Shown: one piece after another, positions 47,542 to 55,982 of the stretch | Layout of the letters: each line of letters begins with the position of its first letter | Position numbering within the stretch: position 1 is the stretch's first letter | From: Woeseiaceae bacterium | GTDB lineage: Bacteria; Pseudomonadota; Gammaproteobacteria; Steroidobacterales; Woeseiaceae | Reading direction: 5' to 3' | Assembly (NCBI GenBank): GCA_021773075.1 | Contig: JAJFKT010000004.1 | Span: forward strand, 124,001-188,000 | DNA: 64,000 nucleotides | Made by a program: the position numbers and the translations under genes | The notes under the pieces: generated by a model | Told to the model about the DNA's origin: nothing | What the model saw: the letters and a program-made list of their open reading frames with translations, nothing else | Database searches by the model: none

Positions 47542-49044
47542 ATGACCCCGCCCAAGCTCAAATCGTTCCAAATAATTCAACGGCCCGGCCGTGTTGATGC
47601 CAAGTCGCTTGAGCCCTGTGATCAGTTGCTGGTGATACTACCGCCGAAGCCCGCAGCAACTCTGTTTCGGCAGCTGCCTCAGGGTCGCCAAATGCAGCAG
47701 GTGTTTCGAAAATTTGCAACTGGGGCAGCGCCAGCCTTCACCACTCGACTTGCGAATAAACGCCAGACGCTGGTCATCGCAGGAACGCTGTCAAAGCAAG
47801 CAAGCCAATTTGAACAACTAAGCCTGGGGCGAAAACTGGTTGCTGCAGCCTGTGCCGAGAAAGCGGGCAGCCTGGGAATATGTGTCATCGGATTCGACGC
47901 AGCCGCGCTAGCGGGTATCTACAACAATATACTTGCCGCAGCCCTGGCCGCTTCATTCCCATTACCATCATTCAAGGCTGAGAAACCGACAGCCGCAATC
48001 AAGAGTCTGCGCTTGCTTGGCGCCCAGGAAAAAATCGACACGTCGAGAACGGAGGCCGAAGCAAAAGGTAACAATCTGGCACGCTGGTTAACGACAATGC
48101 CGCCGAACAAGATGGACGCCGCTGCTTACGCAAAACTCGCCAGGTCAATGGCCAGAGAAAATCAATGGTCATTCAAGCGATTCGGTACGAAGGAACTCGG
48201 CAAACTCGGCGCAGGTGCTTTTCTCGCCGTTGCACAAGGCAACGAAAATGACAGCGCAAGCATCATCCGAATTCGATACCGCCCGGGCAAAAAAGCGGCC
48301 AGAGCCGACCTTAGTCTGGTGGGCAAGGGAATCATTTTCGACACCGGTGGTACCAACCTCAAACCTTTCGCGTCCATGCTCGACATGCACGGCGATATGC
48401 AGGGCAGTGCCGTGGCACTGGGAACGCTGACGGCAATTTCAGAACTACAACTGCCGATCGCCGTCGACTGCTGGCTCGCGCTAACCGAAAACCGTACCGG
48501 GCCCGACGCGTACAAATCACAAGACGTAGTAACTGCCGCGAATGGCAAGACAATTCAGACCATCCACACCGATGCGGAAGGCCGCATGGCATTGGCCGAT
48601 ACCCTGGTGCTCGCAAGTCGCGAAAAGCCCGCTATCATTTTTGACTACGCAACCCTGACTGGCACTTGCGTGAGCGCAATTACCACCCGATATTCAGGTG
48701 TGTTCACCAACCGTTCCACTCTACATCCGCACCTAAAGCGTACCGGAAAAAATTCCGGTGAGCGCGTGTGGCCGTTCCCAATTGGTGCTGAGTTTCTGGA
48801 AGACCTCAAAAGCAGTGTTGCTGACTTTATGCAATGTTCGCCGAAAGGCGCTGGTGACCACATTCTCGCGGCAAGTTTCCTGGCCGAATTCATCGAAAAT
48901 GACACGCCCTGGGTTCACATGGACCTCAGCGCAAGCGACAATGACGATGGACTTGCTCACGTCGGCTCTAAATTCACCGGATTCGGCGTACGCTATACAA
49001 TGAGTGCGATTCTCGACGAAAACCTGTTCAAGGCGAAGCTCTAA
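47542..49044 (+). CDS. Second M17 leucyl aminopeptidase family protein
   Basis: 500 residues, a diverged paralogue of PepA. The N-terminal half is poorly conserved; the catalytic half keeps the metal ligands: VGKGIIFDTGGTNLKP, then DMHGDMQGSA, and the signature as HTDAEGRMALAD, where His replaces the usual Asn. It should be an active metallo-aminopeptidase of the PepB/LAP group with unknown preference. It abuts rnt directly (the rnt start codon follows its stop), so both are probably cotranscribed. Confidence 0.9.
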   Translation: MTPPKLKSFQIIQRPGRVDAKSLEPCDQLLVILPPKPAATLFRQLPQGRQMQQVFRKFATGAAPAFTTRLANKRQTLVIAGTLSKQASQFEQLSLGRKLVAAACAEKAGSLGICVIGFDAAALAGIYNNILAAALAASFPLPSFKAEKPTAAIKSLRLLGAQEKIDTSRTEAEAKGNNLARWLTTMPPNKMDAAAYAKLARSMARENQWSFKRFGTKELGKLGAGAFLAVAQGNENDSASIIRIRYRPGKKAARADLSLVGKGIIFDTGGTNLKPFASMLDMHGDMQGSAVALGTLTAISELQLPIAVDCWLALTENRTGPDAYKSQDVVTAANGKTIQTIHTDAEGRMALADTLVLASREKPAIIFDYATLTGTCVSAITTRYSGVFTNRSTLHPHLKRTGKNSGERVWPFPIGAEFLEDLKSSVADFMQCSPKGAGDHILAASFLAEFIENDTPWVHMDLSASDNDDGLAHVGSKFTGFGVRYTMSAILDENLFKAKL

Positions 49045-49686
49045 GTGACCGATGAAGTAATTATGGCGAACCGCTTTCGCGGATTTCTCCCAGTGGTAGT
49101 CGACGTCGAAACCGGCGGATTTAATTCGAGAACCGATGCGCTGCTTGAAGTTGCTGCTGTGTTCCTCGAGATGGATGATGAAGGCTTGCTGAGTCGTACC
49201 GAGACTATTCGTTACCACGTCAAGCCGTTTGAGGGCGCCAACATGGAACCAGCCTCGCTGGCGGTCAACGGCATTGATCCACACCACCCACTACGCCCTG
49301 CGATTGACGAACGGGATGCGTTACAACGAATATTTCGCGAGGTTAGACGTGCGGTTCGTGAGAGTCGATGCAGTAGAGCGGTGCTGGTCGGCCACAACGC
49401 TCATTTCGATCTTGGCTTCCTCAACGAAGCCATTGAGCGCGCCGCGATTAAACGCAATCCGTTTCACCCATTCAGTTGCTTCGACACGGCGACCGCGTGT
49501 GGCATCGCTTTCGGACAAACCGTACTTGCGCGTGCAGTCATTGCAGCAGGTCTTGAGTGGGATGAAACACAGGCACACTCCGCGTCATATGACGCGGAGA
49601 TGACGGCTGATGTGTTTTGTGAGGTAGTGAATCGCTACCGGGATATTTTCGAAGTATCGCAACGGAACGCACCGCCACAACCCTGA
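49045..49686 (+). CDS. rnt: Ribonuclease T
   Basis: DEDDh 3'-exoribonuclease that trims the 3' ends of tRNA and other stable RNAs. 213 residues from GTG 49045; an internal ATG at 49063 is also possible but GTG agrees better with the E. coli length. Catalytic residues: Asp20 and Glu22 (VVDVETGGF), Asp in HNAHFDLGF, His and Asp in AHSASYDAEMT. RFRGFLPVV and KRNPFHPFSCFDTA are diagnostic of RNase T. Confidence 0.95.
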   Translation: MTDEVIMANRFRGFLPVVVDVETGGFNSRTDALLEVAAVFLEMDDEGLLSRTETIRYHVKPFEGANMEPASLAVNGIDPHHPLRPAIDERDALQRIFREVRRAVRESRCSRAVLVGHNAHFDLGFLNEAIERAAIKRNPFHPFSCFDTATACGIAFGQTVLARAVIAAGLEWDETQAHSASYDAEMTADVFCEVVNRYRDIFEVSQRNAPPQP

Positions 49687-49695
49687 AAGACGAAC

Positions 49696-50007
49696 TTATT
49701 CTTCGCCTTCGAGCAATTGCTTCAATTCGCCTGAGTGATACATTTCGATCATGATATCGCTACCGCCGACAAGGTCGCCTTTGAAATATAACTGCGGAAA
49801 CGTTGGCCAGTTCGAGTAGGTTTTCAATCCTTCCCGGACCTCCTGATCCTCAAATATATTCACAAAAGAATACGGTTTACCAATCGCGTTCAGTGCGGCA
49901 ATTGCCTGACCTGAAAATCCGCATTGCGGAAAATCAGGTGTGCCCTTCATGTAAAGAAGGATATCGTGCGATTTGAGTTGCTCTTCGATTCGTGCGTTTA
50001 CGTCCAC
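49696..50007 (-). CDS. grxD: Monothiol glutaredoxin (Grx4 type)
   Basis: CGFS glutaredoxin that carries [2Fe-2S] clusters. 103 residues; active-site Cys29 in FPQCGFSGQA, substrate-binding WPTFPQLYFKG and GGSDI. Converges on rnt with a 9-base gap. Often adjacent to rnt in gammaproteobacteria. Confidence 0.96.
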   Translation of the reverse strand: MDVNARIEEQLKSHDILLYMKGTPDFPQCGFSGQAIAALNAIGKPYSFVNIFEDQEVREGLKTYSNWPTFPQLYFKGDLVGGSDIMIEMYHSGELKQLLEGEE

Positions 50008-50039
50008 GCTAATTCCTGTTGGTTCGATTTAAGATGTCG

Positions 50040-50390
50040 TTATTTGGGGGCGCTTTTGTCTTCTACAACTATCTGGTTATTCACTATACCCACCCCTTTT
50101 GTTGTTCGTGCGATTTTATGAGCCTGGTCGCGCGCCACGAAGCTGCCAACGGTGCCGGTCAGCGTAACCGTTCCTTCGTAGGTTTTTACGCCAATATTGA
50201 AGACGCTCACAGTGGAATCCGCCACAAACTTACTTTTTATCTTGGTCGTGATAGCCGAGTCGGAGGCAACTACTGACGGCTCGCGCTCGTCCTTTCCAAG
50301 CTGATAGCCCCCAGCCGCGGCCCCGCCAACGAGCAGGGCTGTACAACCAGACAGCAAGAAAAAAGCTAGCACGATAAATCCGAATCGCAT
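50040..50390 (-). CDS. BON-domain lipoprotein
   Basis: 116 residues with a lipoprotein signal (FGFIVLAFFLLSGC, lipobox LSGC), a Gly-rich stretch, then one BON domain (about 45-110; DSAITTKIKSKFVADSTVS, YEGTVTLTGTVGSFV). Such OsmY/DolP-related proteins bind anionic phospholipid at the outer membrane or periplasm. A GGAGA lies before the ATG; DUF1289 ends three bases upstream. Confidence 0.88.
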   Translation of the reverse strand: MRFGFIVLAFFLLSGCTALLVGGAAAGGYQLGKDEREPSVVASDSAITTKIKSKFVADSTVSVFNIGVKTYEGTVTLTGTVGSFVARDQAHKIARTTKGVGIVNNQIVVEDKSAPK

Positions 50391-50392
50391 GG

Positions 50393-50623
50393 TCAATCTC
50401 CGTCAGAAGCCGCGATTGTAGCGTCAATTTCGCGCTCGCGAGCGGCTAACGCATCAATTACGTCCCACTGCTCGCTGACGGACATTAGTGCCCAGGACGA
50501 AATCTGCTCGCGGGTCCTGCCACAGCCGAGACAACGCTTATGCTCATCAAGGGTGCAAAGCAAAACGCACGGCGACAGCGGTCGTTGGTCTCTTTTCTCA
50601 TTCGCTAGCTTGTCAGAGTGCAT
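50393..50623 (-). CDS. DUF1289 protein
   Basis: 76 residues. The DUF1289 Cys pattern SPCVLLCTLDEHKRCLGCGR has four cysteines likely to bind a metal, followed by TREQISSWALMSVSEQWDV. Function unknown. Probably cotranscribed with the BON lipoprotein and grxD in that order. Confidence 0.88.
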   Translation of the reverse strand: MHSDKLANEKRDQRPLSPCVLLCTLDEHKRCLGCGRTREQISSWALMSVSEQWDVIDALAAREREIDATIAASDGD

Positions 50624-50678
50624 TTCTTTTTTTAAATCAACTTGTTACGAATGTGTCTCATTTACGGCCAGCAATCTC

Positions 50679-50684
50679 TATAAT
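50679..50684 (+). promoter_or_regulatory. -10 element before the PuuD-like gene
   Basis: Perfect TATAAT at 50679-50684, 67 bases before the ATG at 50752; no strong -35 at 17 bases. Confidence 0.45.
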
Positions 50685-50751
50685 ACCGACTGCGCTGCTG
50701 CGCAAACACTCCAGATAAACGATAAACATAACCTTCGGAGAATCGAATAAA

Positions 50752-51354
50752 ATGAATCCGCTAAAAACAGTGGCAGGCACGATCATCGGCGGCATTGTCC
50801 TGGCCGTCATTATCGCTGCAGCGACCTCAGGAATACACCTGAACGTTGCCAGCCTCACAGTATGGATACACGTCCTTGCCGGTATTACCTGGATCGGCCT
50901 CCTCTACTACTTCAATTTCGTGCAAGTACCCGCGTTGGGTGACGCCGCCGCCGACGAAGGTGGCCCCGGTGGTGCTGGTATTACCAAGTACGTCGCGCCA
51001 CGCGCGCTCTGGTGGTTTCGCTGGGGTGCGGCGTTGACATGGCTGTCCGGTGCCAGTTATCTCGGTCACCTTGGACGTTTTCAGCACGCCTTCACACTCG
51101 GCTTGAGCGAAGGTGGCATCCATCAAGACATGATCATCGGTGTCGGTGCCTGGCTTGGAACCATCATGCTCTTTAACGTCTGGGTATTGATTTGGCCGAA
51201 TCAAAAGAAAATTCTCGGAATGGTCGAAGCTAGCGAAGCGGAAGTTGCGAAAGCACGTGCCGTCGCGTTTGCTGCATCACGCACGAACACCTTGCTGTCG
51301 ATCCCTATGCTTATGAGCATGGTCGGCTACGGCCACGGTGGCTTCTTCCTGTAG
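50752..51354 (+). CDS. PuuD-like (urate hydroxylase N-terminal domain) membrane protein
   Basis: 200-residue membrane protein with about four helices. It matches the N-terminal membrane domain of proteins named urate hydroxylase PuuD: VWIHVLAGITWIGLLYYFNFVQVP, ALWWFRWGAALTWLSGA, and HGGFFL at the end, with several His in helices that might bind haem. The cytochrome c domain of true PuuD is absent and no purine catabolism genes are near, so urate oxidation is doubtful; electron transfer is possible. Confidence 0.75.
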   Translation: MNPLKTVAGTIIGGIVLAVIIAAATSGIHLNVASLTVWIHVLAGITWIGLLYYFNFVQVPALGDAAADEGGPGGAGITKYVAPRALWWFRWGAALTWLSGASYLGHLGRFQHAFTLGLSEGGIHQDMIIGVGAWLGTIMLFNVWVLIWPNQKKILGMVEASEAEVAKARAVAFAASRTNTLLSIPMLMSMVGYGHGGFFL

Positions 51355-51377
51355 AGACTATTCGCACAATGGACCCG

Positions 51378-51410
51378 AGCCCGGCTTTTTAGCCGGGCTT
51401 CTCATTTTCC
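51378..51410 (+). terminator. Rho-independent terminator between the PuuD-like gene and nadC
   Basis: Nine-bp GC-rich stem (51378-51386 with 51391-51399), TTTT loop, then TCTCATTTT. It ends 13 bases before the nadC ATG. Confidence 0.75.
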
Positions 51411-51412
51411 GT

Positions 51413-52270
51413 ATGCATCATTCAGACGAACTAAAAACTTCAATCGGCCCCGTTGTGGCTAACGCGCTAGCCGAAGATATTGGCAGCGGCGATCTGACCG
51501 CATCACTCATCATGGCCAGCGAAATTGCGGGCGCTACCATCGTCGCCAGAGAATCGCTTGTGGTCTGCGGCCAGCTCTGGGTGGACGAGGTATTTTCGCA
51601 ACTTGACGAAGCGGTCATCGTCGACTGGTATATCGGCGATGGTCAGACGGCGGAAGCCGACGATGTCATCTGTAAGCTCGTTGGACCAGCACGTGCACTG
51701 CTTAGCGGCGAGAGGACAGCGCTAAATTTCCTGCAAACCTTATCTGCAACTGCAACCGCAACTTCAGCATTTGTCTCTGCAGTTGCAGGAACCAATACTC
51801 GTATTCTCGATACGCGAAAGACCATACCCGGTCTGAGGCTTGCGCAAAAGTATGCCGTTACCTGTGGCGGTGGCGTCAATCATCGCGTGGGCTTGTTCGA
51901 TGCAATCCTGATCAAGGAAAACCACATAAGGAGTGCTGGCAGTGTTACGGCGGCGCTGAAATCTGCACATGGCCTGAATACTGATGTCCTTATCGAAGTT
52001 GAGGTGGAATCACACGACGAATTACAGGAAGCGCTGGACGCCGGTGTTGGTCGCATATTATTGGACAACTTTTCGATACAAGATCTACGCCATGCAGTTG
52101 AAACAAACCAGGGCTATGGCTATACGGCTGCGGAACTGGAAGCGTCTGGAAATATAACCCTCGACACAGTCCGACCGGTTGCCGAAACAGGCATCGATTA
52201 TATCTCGACGGGTGCTATCACCAAGAATATCGATGCAATCGATTTCTCAATGTTATTCAAAATCGACTAA
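51413..52270 (+). CDS. nadC: Quinolinate phosphoribosyltransferase
   Basis: NAD synthesis, quinolinate plus PRPP to nicotinate mononucleotide. 285 residues. Family motifs: EDIGSGDLTASLI at the N-terminus, RTALNFLQTLSA, DTRKTIPGLRLAQKYAV, GGGVNHRVGLFDAILIKENH and IEVEVES. ATG at 51413 gives the normal N-terminus; no ribosome site is visible because the terminator tail lies directly upstream. Confidence 0.96.
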   Translation: MHHSDELKTSIGPVVANALAEDIGSGDLTASLIMASEIAGATIVARESLVVCGQLWVDEVFSQLDEAVIVDWYIGDGQTAEADDVICKLVGPARALLSGERTALNFLQTLSATATATSAFVSAVAGTNTRILDTRKTIPGLRLAQKYAVTCGGGVNHRVGLFDAILIKENHIRSAGSVTAALKSAHGLNTDVLIEVEVESHDELQEALDAGVGRILLDNFSIQDLRHAVETNQGYGYTAAELEASGNITLDTVRPVAETGIDYISTGAITKNIDAIDFSMLFKID

Positions 52271-52390
52271 CGATACACTGCCGAGATCGCTTGAGAATCC
52301 TGACTAGATTAAGCGAGACAAACAGTCAATTCAGAGCTGTATTAATCAGCATCCGGCCGTACAACCAGTGTCAGACGAAGTCGATAACAC

Positions 52391-52921
52391 TTAGTTGACG
52401 TACAGGATCTCCATTTCTTCGCCGAATTTGAGAGCCATCGCCCCACCGAATCGTCGGTTGGTTGTGCTTCCTCCGTACACATGACAGCTAAGCTCAATCA
52501 TCCCGGATAGGTCGGCAGGCTGATCGTTAACAGATGGGCGAAAGGAACCGTCAATATGTGAAAAATAGTGGCCCAATCCTTTGCCAATGTTGATCCTCAT
52601 CATACTCAGAACGCGCCGACATCCGGCTTCCATTTGCGCAGAACTTGATTGAGAGTCAAATAATGATGCGGAGACAAGAATCACACCTTCGTCCGCGCGG
52701 TAGCTGGCATTGATGTCGATGTGGCGCCGCTTTTCAGTTTTAGCGGCACCTTGATACTCGCCAGACATGTACGGCTTAGTCCATACGATGAAGTCCTGCA
52801 GCCGCAGCATCGCAATGTCGAGCATGTTGGCAGGTTCGTCAATCAATGACTGAAACTCAGGCCGATGATCGGCAGCTGCAATCAGAGGAGCAATGACGAG
52901 TAGAGCAAGAAAGTTTTTCAT
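52391..52921 (-). CDS. Secreted protein of unknown function
   Basis: 176 residues, not recognised. A signal peptide (MKNFLALLVIAPLIAAADH) is followed by a soluble domain with two Cys (MEAGCRRVLSMM, IELSCHVYG) that could form a disulfide. GGAGG lies before the ATG. A repeat with a -10-like hexamer (52964-53007) lies upstream. It is the last of five leftward single genes and lies 120 bases beyond nadC, with the two genes convergent. Confidence 0.65.
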   Translation of the reverse strand: MKNFLALLVIAPLIAAADHRPEFQSLIDEPANMLDIAMLRLQDFIVWTKPYMSGEYQGAAKTEKRRHIDINASYRADEGVILVSASLFDSQSSSAQMEAGCRRVLSMMRINIGKGLGHYFSHIDGSFRPSVNDQPADLSGMIELSCHVYGGSTTNRRFGGAMALKFGEEMEILYVN

Positions 52922-52963
52922 GTCGAACCTCCAAGACGCGCAAATTCAGATTGACTGCAAAGC

Positions 52964-53007
52964 GTCAAATTTTGTCGTCCGCCATTTTACCACCTGGACG
53001 ACTGCTT
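52964..53007 (-). repeat. Promoter-bearing repeat, family 2, copy 1
   Basis: 44 bases matching 55837-55880 at 38 positions by my count. Read on the minus strand it holds TAAAAT (52984-52989) about 60 bases before the start of the gene at 52921. Further on, GCGGCCAAAAGCGGCC (53053-53068) resembles CGGCCAAAACGG behind the other copy (55929-55940). Confidence 0.6.
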
Positions 53008-53079
53008 CCGCGCGTTCCAGCCAGTCGAAAAAAATGACGCTGTTGGCTCAGTGCGGCCAAAAGCGGCCGTTCGTGGAAC

Positions 53080-53799
53080 CTATTCCAATAGCCGTAGAAC
53101 ATTGTTGGTGCGTTCCAACATCTCACGATGTTGGTTTATCAAATCAGTTGAGATCACCCACTTTTGAGCCACAATATTTCGAAATTCCCTTGTCGCAAGC
53201 ACGTCTAAGATTATCGCTTCATCGACAGGAGGGGGTAACGAAAAATCGTCAATGCGACCGGGTTCTATTGCTGCGTAGTCGAGATTTTCGATGATGTATG
53301 GTTCATATACCTGCACCAACTCCATTTCGTGCGTGTTTTGTACCAGTACAGTTTCCTTTGCCGCCGCATAGTATCCAGCTAACGTATTTTTGAGCAGCCT
53401 ACTCTGTATCAGCTTTAGATCACCCGACCCGGTCAGGTTGCCAAAAGCACGATCGACCGGAATAAATGCCGCCATAGTGAAAAGCTGTTCAGTATTCTTG
53501 TTGAGATCGGATACCGACATACTAGGTGTTGCAAGCGCGGATTGTTCCTGTAGAACAATCATGCTCCGAACAATTCTTTCGAGCCTTACTATTTTTTCTT
53601 CCAAATCTTTCTTATTCAGCTCAAAGTCTTCTCGGATCTCAAGCAAGTACACGCCTTCGATCCGGGCTTCCTTTTGGCCTTCCCACCAAGTGTCAATCTG
53701 AAGTCCTATGAATAAACCGACGACAACGACTATGAGGTCCAGAAAAACAGCGAACCAGTTTTGAGATTGAACGTGTGACGAGACGCGCCGTAACAGCAT
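53080..53799 (-). CDS. DUF6090-like membrane-anchored protein
   Basis: 239 residues. N-terminus MLLRRVSSHVQSQNWFAVFL leads into one helix (DLIVVVVGLFIGLQ) followed by DTWWEGQKEARIEGVYL, the pattern of the DUF6090 family, whose function is unknown. The rest is largely helical and cytoplasmic or periplasmic, with a coiled coil (LNKKDLEEKIVRLERIVRS). The repeat at 53871-53919 with TATAAT lies upstream. Confidence 0.72.
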   Translation of the reverse strand: MLLRRVSSHVQSQNWFAVFLDLIVVVVGLFIGLQIDTWWEGQKEARIEGVYLLEIREDFELNKKDLEEKIVRLERIVRSMIVLQEQSALATPSMSVSDLNKNTEQLFTMAAFIPVDRAFGNLTGSGDLKLIQSRLLKNTLAGYYAAAKETVLVQNTHEMELVQVYEPYIIENLDYAAIEPGRIDDFSLPPPVDEAIILDVLATREFRNIVAQKWVISTDLINQHREMLERTNNVLRLLE

Positions 53800-54373
53800 T
53801 GCATCAATTCCTTAGTGGCGTATTTTTTTGGCCCAATGAGTTTTTTGTAGGTTTGGCGAGCTTCTGTTTTGGGTCAACTGCAGAAATTATAACCCAAGAA
53901 TAGCGACCGGCTGCTATGCGAACTTTCGCTGCCGGCCAGGTCCATTGCATGCGACCGACGCAGAACGGCCACAAGCCGTGTGCATATCAAGAGTATGGCC
54001 AGTCATCGTGTGCGGGCGTTATTAACGAGTCGCAAGGCCGTGCTCGCCAAGTGCATCGATCTTGAAGACGACACTCAGTTTCGATGGCGTACGGAGGCAG
54101 CAAGGTCATGAAATAACAACTGCCTACGACTCCAAAGGAAGCGTCCTGACGTGGACGTGTTCTGGATGAAGCCGAAAATGACTGCTGTGCTCCAAAGCAC
54201 GTCCACAAGCCTGGCTCTCCACACCGTCCGACCTATGCTTGCAGCGGCTGGTTGTGCCTAGTACCGACTGCGTAGAGAAGATTGACCCACGCCAGAACGC
54301 GACCAATACAATCCTACAAACAATGGGAGCTTGACTTCAATGCCCGATTAGAGAAGCAGCCGTTCGGGCACCG
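53800..54373. other. 574-base stretch without a recognisable gene
   Basis: The part to about 53985 holds the family 1 repeat and its flank (AACGGCCACAAGCCGTG). From there to 54373 I see only short open frames with no ribosome site or family match. It includes a 9-base inverted repeat (54151-54159 with 54198-54206), which may be chance. Confidence 0.6.
53871..53919 (-). repeat. Promoter-bearing repeat, family 1, copy 1
   Basis: 49 bases matching 55030-55078 at 42 positions by my count. On the minus strand it contains TATAAT (53886-53891), 87 bases before the gene start at 53799. The part TAGCGACCGGCTGCT recurs as TTGCGACCGGCTGCT at 56545. Confidence 0.65.
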
Positions 54374-54979
54374 TCATCCAGTACTGACAACCGCGTAGAT
54401 AGCGACGACTATAAACCCCAGCAAAACTGTAGTCTCCAAATGGTCAAGAAACCATGCGATTGTTTCGCGCGCTTTCGAACTAAGCCAATTTCCTCCGTGT
54501 AACTCTTCCGCTCGGGACGCTAAATCCGGGGGCATGGGTTTGTTAGAGATAGCCGTATAGTAGAAACGCATTTTTGGGCTGCCATACAACCAAGCAAGAA
54601 CCAATAATAGAATGCCGGCGGCGATTATTATCTTGACAGTTTCGTCTATTCGAAGCGCGCCTAAGAACCCCTTTCCAGAGACGGAAGCGGAGCAAAGAAT
54701 TACAGCGTATGTCGCAATCGCCATTCGGCTCAATGGGCTATTTGCACTAATTGTATAGAACACACCAAAAGGTAATGCGAAGTGAAGCATCGCGACATAC
54801 GCCGCTTCGATACCTAGTGTTTCTGTTCCGGAAACTGACTGAGCAACGGCGTACACGAGCACGCTGGCGACTGACATTATCGACAATGCGCCGACTGCTT
54901 TGAGAAGGCCGGGCGGCTCGACCTCGGGCCTGTTCTTGAACCGAGGCGACCACATCTTAACTTTCGTGCCGGGCCTCAT
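54374..54979 (-). CDS. Membrane protein of unknown function
   Basis: 201 residues from ATG 54979 (a TTG nine bases earlier is less likely). Not recognised. About four to five helices: ALSIMSVASVLVYAVAQSV, YVAMLHFALPFGVFYTI, MAIATYAVILCSASV, IIIAAGILLLVLAWLYG and a C-terminal one (TTVLLGFIVVAIYAVVS). A soluble loop of about 45 residues precedes the last helix. Upstream is the second copy of repeat family 1. Confidence 0.6.
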   Translation of the reverse strand: MRPGTKVKMWSPRFKNRPEVEPPGLLKAVGALSIMSVASVLVYAVAQSVSGTETLGIEAAYVAMLHFALPFGVFYTISANSPLSRMAIATYAVILCSASVSGKGFLGALRIDETVKIIIAAGILLLVLAWLYGSPKMRFYYTAISNKPMPPDLASRAEELHGGNWLSSKARETIAWFLDHLETTVLLGFIVVAIYAVVSTG

Positions 54980-55029
54980 ATGTACCAAGATTTGTCACCT
55001 GCGGGTGTTGTGAAATCAACGGCTGCTTC

Positions 55030-55078
55030 GGGTCACCAGCAGAAATTATAACCTAAGAATCGCGACTGGCCGTTATGC
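55030..55078 (-). repeat. Promoter-bearing repeat, family 1, copy 2
   Basis: Second copy of the 49-base element, minus-strand TATAAT at 55045-55050, 66 bases before the gene start at 54979. Confidence 0.65.
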
Positions 55079-55173
55079 TTAGGTAAGCGGCCTGGCGACC
55101 AGAAAATACTCAAACTTCTCAGTACAGCCACAAGGAGATATTTGATTTCAGTCCGATCGGAGGCGAACCGATA

Positions 55174-55803
55174 TCACTGGCTTGGGACGCCCTCTGAGAC
55201 GTTAAATTTGTGCCGTAGCGCAACTTCTCGTATTCGCGGATCGTTAAGGACCTTGTCGTAGATCCATTCATAGTGTGTAGCTTGCGAGAGAGTCTCTCTT
55301 GCCGCCGTCCGACCGACTAGTGTTGTCAACGCTTGGAGTTCCATGTCGCACACTAGAAGATGACGGTACGTGCTCTGATTGTCTCGTGCTCCCCCGTCCG
55401 TCGACGAAGGCACCGAGGGGAATAGTTCCTTAAAGTCCGTCATAGCAGCCTGGAAGTCCCCAAGCCACGGTTCATCTTCGAGCCAGTGAAGCTGTTCATG
55501 GACAAAAGTTGAAAGCAGCTCGAGCTCTTCGCCCATGTGACGCGTGTGAATCGTAAGGACCGGATGGGAATGAGGGATCTGCTCCTCGTCGATGAGTACC
55601 TTTCTGGTGACAATCCACGGTTCAACGTCATGTGTTCTTAGCAGACTCCAAAGCTCGGTAGCCATGATGGCCTCAGCTTCCGATCCATTCGCTAACCCGA
55701 TCCGAACAACGCGGCTATTCGTTTCTCGTGGATGTTGCGCGCTGGAAACAGAGGACGCTAACAGTACCAGGCTGAACGCCAAGATAATCATCGGATGTCG
55801 CAT
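55174..55803 (-). CDS. Secreted HEXXH protein, possible zinc peptidase
   Basis: 209 residues with a signal peptide (MRHPMIILAFSLVLLASSVSSA). The mature protein has HEQLH (His102, Glu103, His106) in TFVHEQLHWLED, the zincin motif, preceded by a long helix. A third ligand is not obvious; a Glu in CDMELQALT downstream could serve. No family recognised, and activity is unproven. A family 2 repeat lies upstream. Confidence 0.65.
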   Translation of the reverse strand: MRHPMIILAFSLVLLASSVSSAQHPRETNSRVVRIGLANGSEAEAIMATELWSLLRTHDVEPWIVTRKVLIDEEQIPHSHPVLTIHTRHMGEELELLSTFVHEQLHWLEDEPWLGDFQAAMTDFKELFPSVPSSTDGGARDNQSTYRHLLVCDMELQALTTLVGRTAARETLSQATHYEWIYDKVLNDPRIREVALRHKFNVSEGVPSQ

Positions 55804-55836
55804 TGCAAATCCTCAATCTCACGATGTCTGCATTGG

Positions 55837-55880
55837 GTCAAATTTTGTCGCCAGCCATCTTATCACCTGGGCGGCTGCTT
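55837..55880 (-). repeat. Promoter-bearing repeat, family 2, copy 2
   Basis: Second copy of the 44-base element; minus-strand TAAGAT at 55857-55862, 54 bases before the gene start at 55803. Confidence 0.6.
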
Positions 55881-55982
55881 ACCGAAGTGAAGCAGACTAT
55901 CTAATTCTGGATACGCCATTTCTCCGTTCGGCCAAAACGGACAGTCGCAGCACAGGCAAGTGCATCGGCAGGTGGTCGGCGC

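Noticed and set aside
50752-51354. Urate catabolism locus
   Set aside because: The protein has only the membrane domain of PuuD; neighbours are unrelated to purine breakdown.
54151-54206. Inverted repeat GTGGACGTG/CACGTCCAC
   Set aside because: Only 9 bp with a 38-base loop and no neighbouring signal; may be chance.
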